The translations under genes and the position numbers were made by a program. The notes below the pieces were generated by a model that worked only from the letters and a program-made list of their open reading frames with translations, was not told the origin of the DNA and did no database searches. A stretch of 64,000 bases of DNA from Strigamia acuminata (lineage: Eukaryota > Arthropoda > Chilopoda > Geophilomorpha > Linotaeniidae), in contig OX442322.1 of NCBI GenBank assembly GCA_949358305.1, forward strand, positions 620,001-684,000, in the 5' to 3' direction. Each line of letters begins with the position of its first letter. The stretch's first letter is position 1. This document shows positions 1 to 8,506 of this stretch, piece by piece.

Positions 1-847
1 CGCAAATTAATAATAAATCGATTAATACAAATGTCCTACTGTCTCTAGGGAATCCAATCGTGTTCCTACACGATTCCACAGCCGAATTCCACTCGTCTCT
101 TGATGAATTTAGACGCTTTATCATCGAATGCGACGTCGTTCTCGTCGCCGCCGAAAAATGCTCGTTTCCGACGAAAAACAATTCGATTTATTTCCAAACC
201 GCTTCCTATCGCTTCCTGGGATCCTTATGTGGTCTCACGTTGTAATTCCAAAGCTGAGAGACGTTAAAACTGGCGAAAACACTCGTAATGTGTTGGCGAA
301 ATATGTTCGCGCACGTCGCCGGTCAAAAATCCTCGTTTCGACCAAAAATTGCCCTCGAATCAACTCGAAACCGCTTCCAAACGATCCGCCGTGCCTTTTT
401 GCACTAAAACGATGCCAAATCCAGCGTTGTAAACCGCTGGGCGACCTGGAAACAGTCTAAACACGGCCACTTCTGAAAAATACACTGAGCGTCGCCATTT
501 TGAAAACATACGTCATCGTGGCTTTCGTCTCGTCGAAAATAGGTGTTATTTTCACCAAATTAATCGCAATTTAAACGACAATTGTTCCTACTGTCTAGGC
601 AAACACTCCCACGATGATTCCACGTCGTTTTTCCTCGAAAAACGTCTAAAACTGCCTCGTTCACTTCCGTTCGCTTTCCTGCGCTACTGAGCACGCGAAT
701 CCTCGATCGCCGTGCCGCGAAAACGTCCTCGAATGCCGCCCGTCGTTCCGCGAATCTCCGGTCACGCGCACTCGACGTTCTCTGCCAGAAAATCGTCGCG
801 AATTCGAATTTTAACGTTGTAGCAACGTTAAACACTCACCAAACCAC
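1..847 (-). other. 5' leader of a truncated Copia element (Copia-4)
   Basis: On the minus strand this stretch follows the primer site and LTR at 848-1272, so it is read as the untranslated leader of a Copia element whose gag lies left of the window. It is CpG-rich and holds only short ORFs with no family resemblance. Two diverged copies of one segment are visible, starting near 33 and near 584, both with tcctactgtct. A similar CG-rich leader of about 0.9 kb precedes gag in Copia-1 (56683-57541). The assignment rests on context, not on a protein match. Confidence 0.4.
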
Positions 848-859
848 CCTCTGCTACCA
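848..859 (-). promoter_or_regulatory. tRNA primer binding site of Copia-4
   Basis: The minus strand reads TGGTAGCAGAGG directly after an LTR-like end in CA. This is complementary to the 3' end of initiator tRNA-Met (CTCTGCTACCA) and matches the Copia-1 primer site at 56645-56655. Confidence 0.55.
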
Positions 860-1272
860 TGTTGACTAATAGGCAGGTGAGTGTATCAAATAATAGGCAG
901 GTTTTCAAAACTTGCACTTGAACAGTCATGCAAGTGGCCATTTTATTTCAGGCATCACAAGTGAACTAAAAGTTACATGCATAGAGGCTATTTTGCACTC
1001 TATATCTAAGAATAGGACAAATCAAAGTTAAACATAAGTTGATTTGTCCTGTACAAATGCTAAGAACAGAACAAATTGTCAAACATAAATTGCTCATTTG
1101 AGCAGACGACACAACAATTGAACACCGCAGTATATGAGCCGCTTGCGATATAGAAACACGCGAGATAAAAACCAGAATCAAGCAACTCTCGACCTCGAGA
1201 CAAAATACGGTTAAACACTTGATGTATCGCAGTCGCATTTAACCGAAATCACGCGACTTTAGCTGACCGACA
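860..1272 (-). repeat. 5' LTR of Copia-4 (candidate)
   Basis: The right-hand end is inferred from a TG (minus, 1272-1271) and the left-hand end is a CA (minus, 860) abutting the primer site. A polyadenylation signal AATAAA (minus, 942-947) lies near the inner end, as expected for R-U5. The length of about 413 bp is similar to the Copia-1 LTR (472 bp). The outer boundary is uncertain because no second LTR is available. The element appears to be inserted just beyond the last capsid gene of the Polinton block. Confidence 0.4.
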
Positions 1273-1409
1273 CCATATGCCTGCTCCAAATACCAACAAT
1301 TCTTTCGATCGGGGTTTGCGGGGTAAAGCGTCTCGCGAAAACACGCCTCTAAAAAATTTTAGGTTCATTCGCTGGGCCAGTTGCTCCAACTGCCGCGAAT
1401 CTAGCGGTT

Positions 1410-1892
1410 TTATTTTCGCGTCACCGGTGAGCAGTAAGGTTTCAAGTAAAAACCTTTTCCAGACTTTCGTTTCGACGATATTTTTTTTTTTATATTTCGC
1501 TTTAAAAATGACATTCCTTTGCCTTCCGTCGCCGCGTTATGACGTTTCGTTTCGTCCAGCAGTCTCTTGTTGGTTTTTGCCGCGTTGACAGCTTTGGCAA
1601 TTCTAGCCGCACCGCCAGCGAGACCGCCTAATGCTCCCAATAGCGGAAGCAGTAAAGAAAAAAACCCGCCGGTTTGTCTGATTTGTTTCGAGGGCACTTT
1701 CAAGGTCGTGCCTTTCCTTTTAGACCCGGCCTTTTTTATCTTGTTTATTTGTCTGTCCGTTAGATTTAAACCGTGATTGCCATTTAATTGCTCGTACTTC
1801 AATCTCAGATGCAAGGGTACGCGTTTTTTGACGGACCGGGATATTTTTTGGCGTTGATTCGGCGATAGATTCACTTTATGTATCTTATACAT
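1410..1892 (-). CDS. Polinton/adintovirus pX/pVI-like core protein
   Basis: A 160-residue basic protein. The N-terminal third is Lys/Arg-rich, followed by a hydrophobic Gly/Ala stretch (LLPLLGALGGLAGGAARI, about residues 80-97), and the C-terminus is again basic. This layout resembles the small adenovirus-type pX/pVI virion proteins carried by Polintons and adintoviruses, which bind DNA and have an amphipathic membrane-active segment. It starts at ATG 1892 and is the last of six leftward genes after the major capsid gene (gap about 70 bp). The family call rests on composition and position, so confidence is moderate. Confidence 0.6.
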   Translation of the reverse strand: MYKIHKVNLSPNQRQKISRSVKKRVPLHLRLKYEQLNGNHGLNLTDRQINKIKKAGSKRKGTTLKVPSKQIRQTGGFFSLLLPLLGALGGLAGGAARIAKAVNAAKTNKRLLDETKRHNAATEGKGMSFLKRNIKKKISSKRKSGKGFYLKPYCSPVTRK

Positions 1893-1963
1893 TTTTTTTT
1901 AATGCTTATTTTTTATATAAGCGTATAAATTTTTTCTTTTTTTTTCTTTAAATGGCATAAAGG

Positions 1964-3289
1964 TCAATATAAGACGTCGACTTTGCCTTTGTCTAGTTTC
2001 ATCGTCATCAGTCTGTCGCTGATTATCAAAGCGTAAGCTTTAGTGTCGGCAGGAACGGTTCTCTCGAATTTCATTTTTATTTGCACGTCCATTATTCCGG
2101 TTTTAAGCCTTTCGCTTTGTTTCGTGCAATCTATCACTACGAGCGGGAACATTTTTCCGTACTCGTAACTGTTAAACATCAAATCGTCGGCGCCGTAATA
2201 ATCTTTTCTAAATTGAATGCAACTTTCGAGGAATTTGCAATAATTTGCTTGCGCGAAATCGTTGTTACTGTCCAGGTAAGGATAGCGTTCCGAATTTAAG
2301 TAGACGTGCACTTCCGTCACGTTGCAGTTGTCGAATACGGCCGGATTTTTTAATTGGTCGTCTCTTTTGTTAATTTGTAAAGCCACGATGATGTAACGCG
2401 GTTTTTCCGACGTGCTGGTCGTTACCACTCTCCACGCGTGTTCCTTGCTTTCGGGCACGTCCGTCATCTCGAACGACCAATGCCGGTAAGCCAACGGAAC
2501 GTTCACGCCTCTATCTACGGCAGTGAGTAGCCTGTTCTTCTGGACATCGGACGGCAAAACGTGCGGCATCATCCAGTACAACTGTTCGAGAACGATTTTA
2601 CCATCGGGGGTGTTTGCTTGTCCGGCGGCAGGACCGGACAGTGTCGCTTTAGAAATGGCGTCGTTGTCGTGAGTTCGCATTAAGGTCAAAACTTGTTTGG
2701 CGCCGTATACGATTTTAGTGTAGTCTTCGAAAAATCCCATTAAGTGCGTTAGGGGAACCATCAAAGCGAACAATCCCGTGGGCGTCGGCATTATGTTATA
2801 GATATTTCTGCGTTCTCGAAAGCCAAAATTAGTGGTATCCGACGCATCACCCGAGCCACGATCCGCTATCCAACCCATATTTCCGCTCGAATTTTGGAGC
2901 TGTTTGTACGTCAGTGCTCCCTTAATGGTGGTCGCGTAACCCGGATAATTTATTTCGTCTATCAATTTGTCGCCGATGTGATATTTCATGTTGCTGAATA
3001 AAAATGGTACGAAATTATTCGTTAGCGTTATTACGTGGTCATTTTCATTTCCTAGGCCGTTAAAAGGCTGACCATTGTCCTTTCTGACTAACTTTCCCTT
3101 TATGAACAAGTAACTTTTATGAGGATGAGTCCACACGTCTTCGTTCTGAATGATTAATCGTATTTCCGAGTTCACGTTATTCAAATCGGTTCCGATGATG
3201 GGATAATATTCGTGGTAGTTGTACGCCGTAACGGATTCATCGATCGCGAACGGCTGCTCGACGTCCAAATAATTTTCGGCGACTTGCAT
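1964..3289 (-). CDS. Major capsid protein, Polinton/adintovirus type
   Basis: A 441-residue ORF from ATG 3289 with no internal stop. Its N-terminal region (EIRLIIQNEDVWTHPHKSYL, about residues 42-61), the central PHVLPSDVQKNR segment and the VHVYLNSERYPY segment are of the kind seen in uncharacterised animal proteins of the F54H12.2-like group that occur in Polinton-like elements and are regarded as double-jelly-roll capsid proteins. Position supports it: it lies between the core protein gene and the penton-like gene and shares their orientation. At 441 residues it is shorter than the largest Polinton hexon-like proteins but close to this subgroup. The structural assignment is from family knowledge, not from a fold computed here. 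Confidence 0.65.
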   Translation of the reverse strand: MQVAENYLDVEQPFAIDESVTAYNYHEYYPIIGTDLNNVNSEIRLIIQNEDVWTHPHKSYLFIKGKLVRKDNGQPFNGLGNENDHVITLTNNFVPFLFSNMKYHIGDKLIDEINYPGYATTIKGALTYKQLQNSSGNMGWIADRGSGDASDTTNFGFRERRNIYNIMPTPTGLFALMVPLTHLMGFFEDYTKIVYGAKQVLTLMRTHDNDAISKATLSGPAAGQANTPDGKIVLEQLYWMMPHVLPSDVQKNRLLTAVDRGVNVPLAYRHWSFEMTDVPESKEHAWRVVTTSTSEKPRYIIVALQINKRDDQLKNPAVFDNCNVTEVHVYLNSERYPYLDSNNDFAQANYCKFLESCIQFRKDYYGADDLMFNSYEYGKMFPLVVIDCTKQSERLKTGIMDVQIKMKFERTVPADTKAYALIISDRLMTMKLDKGKVDVLY

Positions 3290-3337
3290 CGTCGTTATTT
3301 TTTAATTACTTCACGATTGACGTAATTAAAATTAAAA

Positions 3338-3508
3338 TTAAAAGGAATTTAAATATTCCCGATTATCCGGTCGTAGTATCGAAGCGGATATATTTCCGCC
3401 TTTGATCGCCGCCGACGCCGGTGTCTCGACTTTGGCAACGACGGTATTAAGCTTAGAAGGGGAAACGTGCCTCGTGTAATTATTATTATTATTAAAAATT
3501 ATCGGCAT
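3338..3508 (-). CDS. Small ORF between capsid genes (56 aa)
   Basis: A 56-codon ORF from ATG 3508 to TAA 3338-3340. It begins MPIIFNNNNNYTRHVS and continues with a Lys/Ala/Val-rich segment. It lies in the same orientation between the major capsid and penton-like genes. Its body is markedly more GC-rich than the AT-rich spacers on both sides (3300-3345 and 3509-3577), as expected for a real gene. The Asn run comes from an (aat)n simple repeat. I do not recognise the family; a small virion protein is one possibility. Confidence 0.4.
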   Translation of the reverse strand: MPIIFNNNNNYTRHVSPSKLNTVVAKVETPASAAIKGGNISASILRPDNREYLNSF

Positions 3509-3577
3509 GTTATTTTTTTAATAATAATAATAATAATAATAGTTTTTTTAAAATTAATAATTAATAATAATTAATAA

Positions 3578-4337
3578 TTATAATTTTTTCTTTCTCAAAT
3601 GCAAACGTGCGGTGAAAATTTCTCCTCTGAGATTCAAAGGTTTATCGTCTTGATCGGTCAACCATATCCTCACTTCGTGTATTTTGGATTGGGTTTTAAC
3701 GGGCAAGTAAACTATGTTGAACGGCATTTCGACGATCTTGAAACCTGGCGGCACGTTCGGGAAGAAGGCGTAAATGATCGGAGCCGTCTTGCCGTTCTTG
3801 TAAGAGTCGGTGATGAGGTCGCAGTGTACTAGGATAGTGTTGATATGGAAAATGTTCACCGGATTAACCGATTCGCTTCTAACCTTCGCCGTATTTTCTG
3901 GGTTTGAGATCGAATAATTTAGCCATACTTCTGTTGTGCGAAAAATTGGCCCCATAACCGGCATCGCTAATCACTAACGACGTGGTCAGAGTATTATAAT
4001 TGGCCACGATGTCGATGAAAGGCACGTCGTCTTTAATGTTCCAGTGTCCGCGGGCTTTCATTTCGGTATGTATGTACGAAATGATGTCGGCGAGTTCGTA
4101 ACACCCCACGGGAACGACGATGTCGTAGTTGACTATACCTATAATACGAGCGGGGTTGTTCGGGTCTACTTCGACGACGGAGTACTTGAACACGTTGTTG
4201 TCCGCGGTTATATTCGGCATCGTGTAAAACGTCTCGAGGCTCACCAATCCCAATTCGTATTCGTCGTCGCCCAAAATTAAAGGCGAGCTGAAAGTCGTGA
4301 GGAAGTCGGACTGCGTACTGCTTAGTACGATGGACAT
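3578..4337 (-). pseudogene. Penton-like minor capsid gene, frameshifted
   Basis: Two overlapping minus-strand frames make up one gene. The first starts at ATG 4337 (MSIVLSSTQSDF) and runs to a stop at 3879-3881. It carries the YELGLVSLETFYTMPNI and YDIVVPVGCYELADII segments. The second frame (3578-3964) carries ILVHCDLITDSYKNG, FFPNVPPGFKIVEMP and VRIWLTDQDDKPLNLRGE. These segments occur in one continuous protein in other arthropod Polinton-like elements, where it is the probable penton/minor capsid protein. A single indel within about 3880-3900 explains the break. An ATG 17 codons upstream of 4337 also exists in frame, but it would overlap the neighbouring gene. Confidence 0.7.
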
Positions 4338-4353
4338 GATAAACAATGTTTTT

Positions 4354-5538
4354 TTAATTCGCGAGAATTTTTTTTCGCATGTTCTCAAACTTGGTCTCGT
4401 CGACGATTCGCGCCTCTTTCAGTTCCGCGAGTATTTCCACTATTTCGTTGTCGTGAGACGTGTTTCCGGCATCCCGCGATGCGTGCAACAGCCGCAGCCT
4501 GTCTATCAATTCGTTCAGGTCGTTGTAATATTTATAGTCAACTACGGACTTGCGCGGCCGAAACGTTTTCGTTATACCTTTGCCAGCTTGGGATGTCTTC
4601 TTGTCAGCTTGGGGCGTTTTCTTTTCAGCTAGATGTGTTTTGAACTGCTCCCAAATTGGTTTAACCACTTTCATGTACTTTTCTCCTTTACTAGCTTTGG
4701 GCTGATTAGTTGATGGATCATTATTTCTATATATTGCTTTACTGTTGACTAGTATCAAGGCATAATCGTTTATTGCGTCGTTATTGGCAAATGGGTTCTT
4801 CGGAGGAGCTTTATTTACGAGGAATTCTATTAAATCGTCATTCACTTTGTACTGTTTATCTTTTACGACGACGTAACCCGGGATAAATGTAATCTCTTCG
4901 GCTCCTATTTTAAACTTCTTGTCATTCTTATCAAATCTGACCCCAAACACGGTGTCAACATTAGGTGCTCTTTCGGCATAATGTTTAATGAAACCTAGGT
5001 AATCCGCGGATAGCTTTTTTTCATCTTTCATTTGCAATTCGAGACTTCTTCGTAAGTCTTGTTGATATTTTGTACTTTGATGTAAAGCCTCGTCATCATC
5101 ATCATCATCATCATCAAGATTGGACTCTCCCACACTTCGAAATGAAACGTCTTCCTCCTCCTTGTTCACGTAAGAGTCGTCAAATGCTCGTTGGGGAGTT
5201 GCGAGTTGGCTCGAGGACAAGCTTTGGCGTCCGAACTGACTTTTAGTGGCTGACCTTTCCCAATCTTTGACGGGTGTATCCAAGTCCAGTTTTGACATTG
5301 CCTTCTTAGGCTCGCTTTTAAAGGGAGTGGAAGGTGACGATTTGAAGGTCATGGGTGGAAGAGCGGGAGGTTGTGTTGCTGACAATTGCTGCGGCAAGCT
5401 ATGTAAAGCGGCTGTAACCGGTTTGAAGAACGCACCCAGCGCTTCATCTTCGGATCCGCGGTTTAGCTTATCTTGCAGAAACTTTTTTTTCAAGCTCCTT
5501 TTTAATTTTTCGTAATTTCCACGTTGTTGTTTATTCAT
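4354..5538 (-). CDS. Polinton-conserved virion-associated protein (394 aa)
   Basis: This ORF starts at ATG 5538 (MNKQQRGNYEKLKRSLKKKF). It has a basic N-terminus, a Ser/Pro-rich linker, an Asp run of eight residues encoded by a tca/atc microsatellite near 5095-5120, a central domain with VFGVRFDKNDKKFKIG, then NNDPSTNQPKASKGEKYMKV and KTFRPRKSVVDYKYYNDLNE, and an acidic/charged tail. I recognise the central and C-terminal motifs as those of an uncharacterised protein common in arthropod Polinton-like elements next to the ATPase gene. The biochemical role is unknown; a structural or genome-associated role is likely from its place in the capsid cluster. The tail ends 17 bp from the penton start. 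Confidence 0.6.
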   Translation of the reverse strand: MNKQQRGNYEKLKRSLKKKFLQDKLNRGSEDEALGAFFKPVTAALHSLPQQLSATQPPALPPMTFKSSPSTPFKSEPKKAMSKLDLDTPVKDWERSATKSQFGRQSLSSSQLATPQRAFDDSYVNKEEEDVSFRSVGESNLDDDDDDDDEALHQSTKYQQDLRRSLELQMKDEKKLSADYLGFIKHYAERAPNVDTVFGVRFDKNDKKFKIGAEEITFIPGYVVVKDKQYKVNDDLIEFLVNKAPPKNPFANNDAINDYALILVNSKAIYRNNDPSTNQPKASKGEKYMKVVKPIWEQFKTHLAEKKTPQADKKTSQAGKGITKTFRPRKSVVDYKYYNDLNELIDRLRLLHASRDAGNTSHDNEIVEILAELKEARIVDETKFENMRKKILAN

Positions 5539-5548
5539 GTTTATTTTT

Positions 5549-6217
5549 TTAAAACGGAAAAAATTTATTCTTGTATCTCCCGTTCGTCTTGGACTTGGTT
5601 TTGTCGATCGTGAGAAAGCCGAACGTGTCGTGATCCCAACACGATTTACACGCGTCTTTGAAACGAACGTACGTCATGTCCGTGCCAACGTGGTTGTCGT
5701 AAACGTGTTTCATGTTTTTTTCGTCTTGTCTGAACATGATTATTAAATTGGCGTTGTCTCTTATCACCTGTTTTGGGATGCGGCTGTAAGTCTGACACAA
5801 ATAGAAGCAATCTACGTTACTATGACGACCCTGGGCAAAATATTTCTCGATGTTACGTTGCGTGTCGGTCATGACGTCGTCGAACACGAAAATGGTCTTG
5901 TTCACGTTTTTATCGAACACTTGTTCGGGAGGCGGAACATCCTCGTTGCTCGAGAAAAAATGTGCCACTCGTTCGCCCAATTCGGACTCCAGTTCGTCGA
6001 ACATTTGTCTTAGCCGCTCGTACTTCGGTTGAAATAACGTCCTTGAAAATATCATCAGTTTATCGAAACGTAACCAGTGCAGGAAGTTTAGCAACAGGTT
6101 CGTTTTGCCGCATTCGGCCGGACCACACACGATGCACCTGATGCTTTTAGGTAAAATGGAATTGTTTTTCTTTTCGTGCTTGTCCGAATGCCCGGTGTCA
6201 AAGTTTATAACGTTCAT
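5549..6217 (-). CDS. A32/FtsK-like genome packaging ATPase
   Basis: A 222-residue ORF from ATG 6217. The Walker A motif CGPAECGKT is at about residues 31-39 and the Walker B motif TIFVFDDV at about residues 109-116. The downstream CQTYSRIPKQVIRDN segment is typical of the A32-like packaging ATPases of Polintons, adintoviruses and large DNA viruses. Such proteins hydrolyse ATP to translocate viral DNA into the capsid. The length is typical of the compact Polinton form and all key residues are present. It is the first leftward gene from the divergent promoter region. Confidence 0.85.
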   Translation of the reverse strand: MNVINFDTGHSDKHEKKNNSILPKSIRCIVCGPAECGKTNLLLNFLHWLRFDKLMIFSRTLFQPKYERLRQMFDELESELGERVAHFFSSNEDVPPPEQVFDKNVNKTIFVFDDVMTDTQRNIEKYFAQGRHSNVDCFYLCQTYSRIPKQVIRDNANLIIMFRQDEKNMKHVYDNHVGTDMTYVRFKDACKSCWDHDTFGFLTIDKTKSKTNGRYKNKFFPF

Positions 6218-6240
6218 ATTTTTTTATTTTTTTATATACG

Positions 6241-6272
<32 letters not shown>

Positions 6273-6350
6273 TTTATATATATATATATTTTTTATATAT
6301 TTATTTATATATTTATTTATATATTTATATATAAAAAATAAAGACGAGAC
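6218..6350. promoter_or_regulatory. (TA)-rich divergent promoter region
   Basis: About 130 bp of almost pure A/T, mainly alternating TA (6240-6330), separates the leftward ATPase and capsid genes from the rightward zinc-ribbon/PLA2/integrase genes. It probably supplies TATA-type promoters for both arms. A second (TA)n tract (7797-7825) precedes the protease start, which suggests that TA tracts act as gene separators or promoters in this element. Confidence 0.45.
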
Positions 6351-6518
6351 ATGTATTGCGTTAAATGTCGAAAGTTCACCCCAACGGGCAAGTTGGAAAT
6401 GGGCGTGACAAAAAACAATAAAGCATTCAAAAGAGGTAAATGCTCGACGTGCGGGACGACAAAATATCAGTTCGTAAAAAAAAAAATCTCCGATAAGGGG
6501 CAAAGGACTAATCAATAA
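6351..6518 (+). pseudogene. Zinc-ribbon (DUF5679-type) N-terminal part, frame-broken
   Basis: A 55-codon ORF from ATG 6351 to TAA 6516. It has two Cys pairs (CVKC near residues 3-6 and CSTCG near residues 34-38), the pattern of the small DUF5679 zinc-ribbon proteins of Polintons and giant-virus relatives. In related elements this domain is often joined to the phospholipase A2 domain that follows here. Directly after the second Cys pair is an A homopolymer (6477-6486). Beyond it the coding signal continues in the next frame (from about 6499) into the PLA2 ORF. The gene is therefore read as broken by an indel in the A run, or as a separate short gene. Confidence 0.6.
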
Positions 6519-6543
6519 GCTCATCAATAAATTACCGATCGAA

Positions 6544-6855
6544 ATGCACATCCCCGGCTACAATTATTGCGGGCCCGGCACGAAATTGGATAAACGATTG
6601 GCGAGAGGAGATAAGGGAATTAATCCGTTGGACGAAGCATGTAGATTGCACGACATAGCGTACGTGAACAAAAATTTGGCCGCGAGACACGAGGCGGATA
6701 GGAAATTGGTCGAAGCTTGCGATTCGATCATAGCCGATCCGACAATCAGTTTAAGCACAAAATTAACCGCCAGGGCAATCAAAGCCACGTTCCGAGCCAA
6801 ACTTAAATTGAGAATGGGCTTAAAAAAAAAGATAAAAATAAAGTGTCCGAGATAG
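6544..6855 (+). CDS. Parvovirus-type phospholipase A2 domain protein
   Basis: A 103-codon ORF from ATG 6544. It has the calcium-binding loop YNYCGPGT (residues 6-13) and the catalytic His-Asp motif LDEACRLHDIAY (about residues 29-40), which define the secreted/parvoviral PLA2 fold. In viruses this domain hydrolyses membrane phospholipids during entry. The C-terminus is Lys-rich. Coding potential in the same frame extends upstream of the ATG to about 6499, so this is probably the C-terminal part of a two-domain protein whose first part is at 6351-6518. It overlaps the integrase frame by 13 bp. Confidence 0.75.
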   Translation: MHIPGYNYCGPGTKLDKRLARGDKGINPLDEACRLHDIAYVNKNLAARHEADRKLVEACDSIIADPTISLSTKLTARAIKATFRAKLKLRMGLKKKIKIKCPR

Positions 6856-7787
6856 AGCAGCTGGTAAGTGAATTACACAAGCCGGCACGCAGACATTACG
6901 TAAGACATCCGGTTTCGTCGTTCGGGATAAACAATGTATGGCAAATCGATTTGGTAGAGATGGTCCCATTTTCGCGCGTGAACCAGGGGTACAAGTACTT
7001 GTTGACGGTGATCGATGCATTCTCCAAATTCGCGTACGCGGTGCCCATCAAATCGAAGACGGGCAAAGACGTAACGGCGGCATTCGAAAAGGTGCTCGCG
7101 AGAGCCGTGTCGGGCCCGACGAATTTGGCATCCGATTGGGGCAAAGAGTTTTACAATTCCCATTTCAAAGCGCTCCTGAAGAAACACGACATCAATCATT
7201 TTTCCACACACTCCATCTTGAAAGCCAGTATGGTCGAGCGTTTCAATCGCACGCTTAAGGAGATGGTGTACAAACATTTTACGTTGAAAGGTTCACGAAA
7301 ATGGGTATCGGTTTTACCGCACTTGTTGAGCCGATACAATGCAACGGTGCATAGAACTACCAATATGAAGCCCAAAGACGTCACGCATGAGCACGAAAAA
7401 CGGCTCAGACTGAAATTGCTTCCCGGGCCGGCTACGTCGAAGCCTAAATTCAAAGTCGGCGACAGAGTGCGTATTTCCAAATCCAAATCCATTTTTGAAA
7501 AGGGTTTTCTCCAATCTTGGACGAACGAGGTCTTCGTGATAGATGAGGTCGATTTAACGTACGAACCTCCCGTTTACAAACTTAGAGATTCGCGAGGCGA
7601 ACGGATCGGTGGTTCCTTTTACACGGAAGAACTACAGAGAACGGCAACCGGGATAAACGACCCCTACTTGGTCGAAAGGGTTATCAGAAAAAAAAGAAAC
7701 GAGGATGAATCATTTAGGTACTTAGTGAAATGGAAAGGCTTAGATGAGTCGCACAATTCGTGGGTCGATGAATTGATTGATTTATAA
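6843..7787 (+). CDS. Polinton retroviral-type integrase with chromodomain
   Basis: A 314-codon frame with the DDE core: D in QIDLVEM (near 6946), D in ASDWGKEF (near 7133) and E in VERFNRTLKE (near 7237). A C-terminal chromodomain follows (YLVERVIRKKRNED to VKWKGLDESHNSWVDELI, about residues 275-312). Such integrases join the linear element to host chromatin. No HHCC zinc domain is visible. The frame opens at 6807 after a stop, begins with GTG at 6843, and the first in-frame ATG (6960) is downstream of the first catalytic Asp. The true start is therefore missing, lies in another frame across the A run at 6822-6830, or is non-ATG. Confidence 0.8.
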   Translation: MSEIEQLVSELHKPARRHYVRHPVSSFGINNVWQIDLVEMVPFSRVNQGYKYLLTVIDAFSKFAYAVPIKSKTGKDVTAAFEKVLARAVSGPTNLASDWGKEFYNSHFKALLKKHDINHFSTHSILKASMVERFNRTLKEMVYKHFTLKGSRKWVSVLPHLLSRYNATVHRTTNMKPKDVTHEHEKRLRLKLLPGPATSKPKFKVGDRVRISKSKSIFEKGFLQSWTNEVFVIDEVDLTYEPPVYKLRDSRGERIGGSFYTEELQRTATGINDPYLVERVIRKKRNEDESFRYLVKWKGLDESHNSWVDELIDL

Positions 7788-7791
7788 TAAA

Positions 7792-7831
<40 letters not shown>

Positions 7832-7860
7832 AAGAAAAAAAAAAAAAAGAAAGAAAAAAA

Positions 7861-8283
7861 ATGAACAACCTCGAAATGTTCAACTCGGCCAATAATCATT
7901 TACGAATCGATCATTTCAAAAACGTTTTACCGATTGATTGTTTGATGCCACTGGCCAAACATCGCGGTAAGAACGAAAGCTTCGTAATAAATTTAGATCC
8001 TTCGACGGGACCGGGTACACATTGGGTGAGTTTAAATATACGTGACGACGTAGCGGAATACTTCGACAATTTGAGTCGCATTCCCCCGAAAGAAATATTT
8101 CAATACGTCGGTGAAGACGTAGTCGTAAATTTTAGCACGGATGCGACGTATTCGTCACCGTCAAAGGCTGATAACTGCGGAATTTATAGCCTTTTTACGC
8201 TGTATTTATCAACGAATCTTAACCTCGAACGAAATACAATCAATAAAATTATTGTCGCGATGGTCAGTCTAGGTTTACTATAA
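7861..8283 (+). CDS. Adenain-like cysteine protease (virion maturation)
   Basis: A 140-residue ORF starting at ATG 7861, after a (TA)n and A-rich leader. The catalytic His is in GTHWVSL (H54), an acidic residue is in YFDNL (D69), and the nucleophile is in DNCGIYSLF (C106). These are the hallmarks of the adenovirus-type (C5/Ulp1-like) proteases that mature Polinton and adenovirus capsids. The oxyanion-hole Gln usually found about seven residues before the Cys is not seen; the local sequence is YSSPSKADNC. A divergent or impaired enzyme is possible. The length is short compared with adenain (about 200). Confidence 0.75.
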   Translation: MNNLEMFNSANNHLRIDHFKNVLPIDCLMPLAKHRGKNESFVINLDPSTGPGTHWVSLNIRDDVAEYFDNLSRIPPKEIFQYVGEDVVVNFSTDATYSSPSKADNCGIYSLFTLYLSTNLNLERNTINKIIVAMVSLGLL

Positions 8284-8506
8284 AGAAAACCCCATGTCCA
8301 TTTTTTATAAAAAGTTAAATATTTTTAAAGTTAAAAAGGGTACATATTTTCAATTCACCGTAAAAATCTTATAAACCAAGCGGACGGTGTAAAACATTTA
8401 ACGGTATGTAATCTATTTCCCGTCAAATTCTTTTTTAAAAAATGAAAAAAAATTTGCATATATAAAAAAACAAATAGATTTGAGAAAAAAAATAATAATA
8501 AAAAAC
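8284..8506. other. AT-rich spacer after the protease
   Basis: AT-rich DNA between the protease stop and the next ORF. I see no gene, repeat or clear regulatory motif in it. Confidence 0.5.

Noticed and set aside
560-835. A 91-aa minus-strand ORF near the left edge.
   Set aside because: It starts inside an LTR-leader region, has no family resemblance, and its Arg-rich composition comes from CpG-rich DNA.
6198-6551. ORFs reading through the (TA)n promoter region on both strands.
   Set aside because: They encode Tyr/Ile repeats from alternating TA and overlap the better supported ATPase and zinc-ribbon genes.
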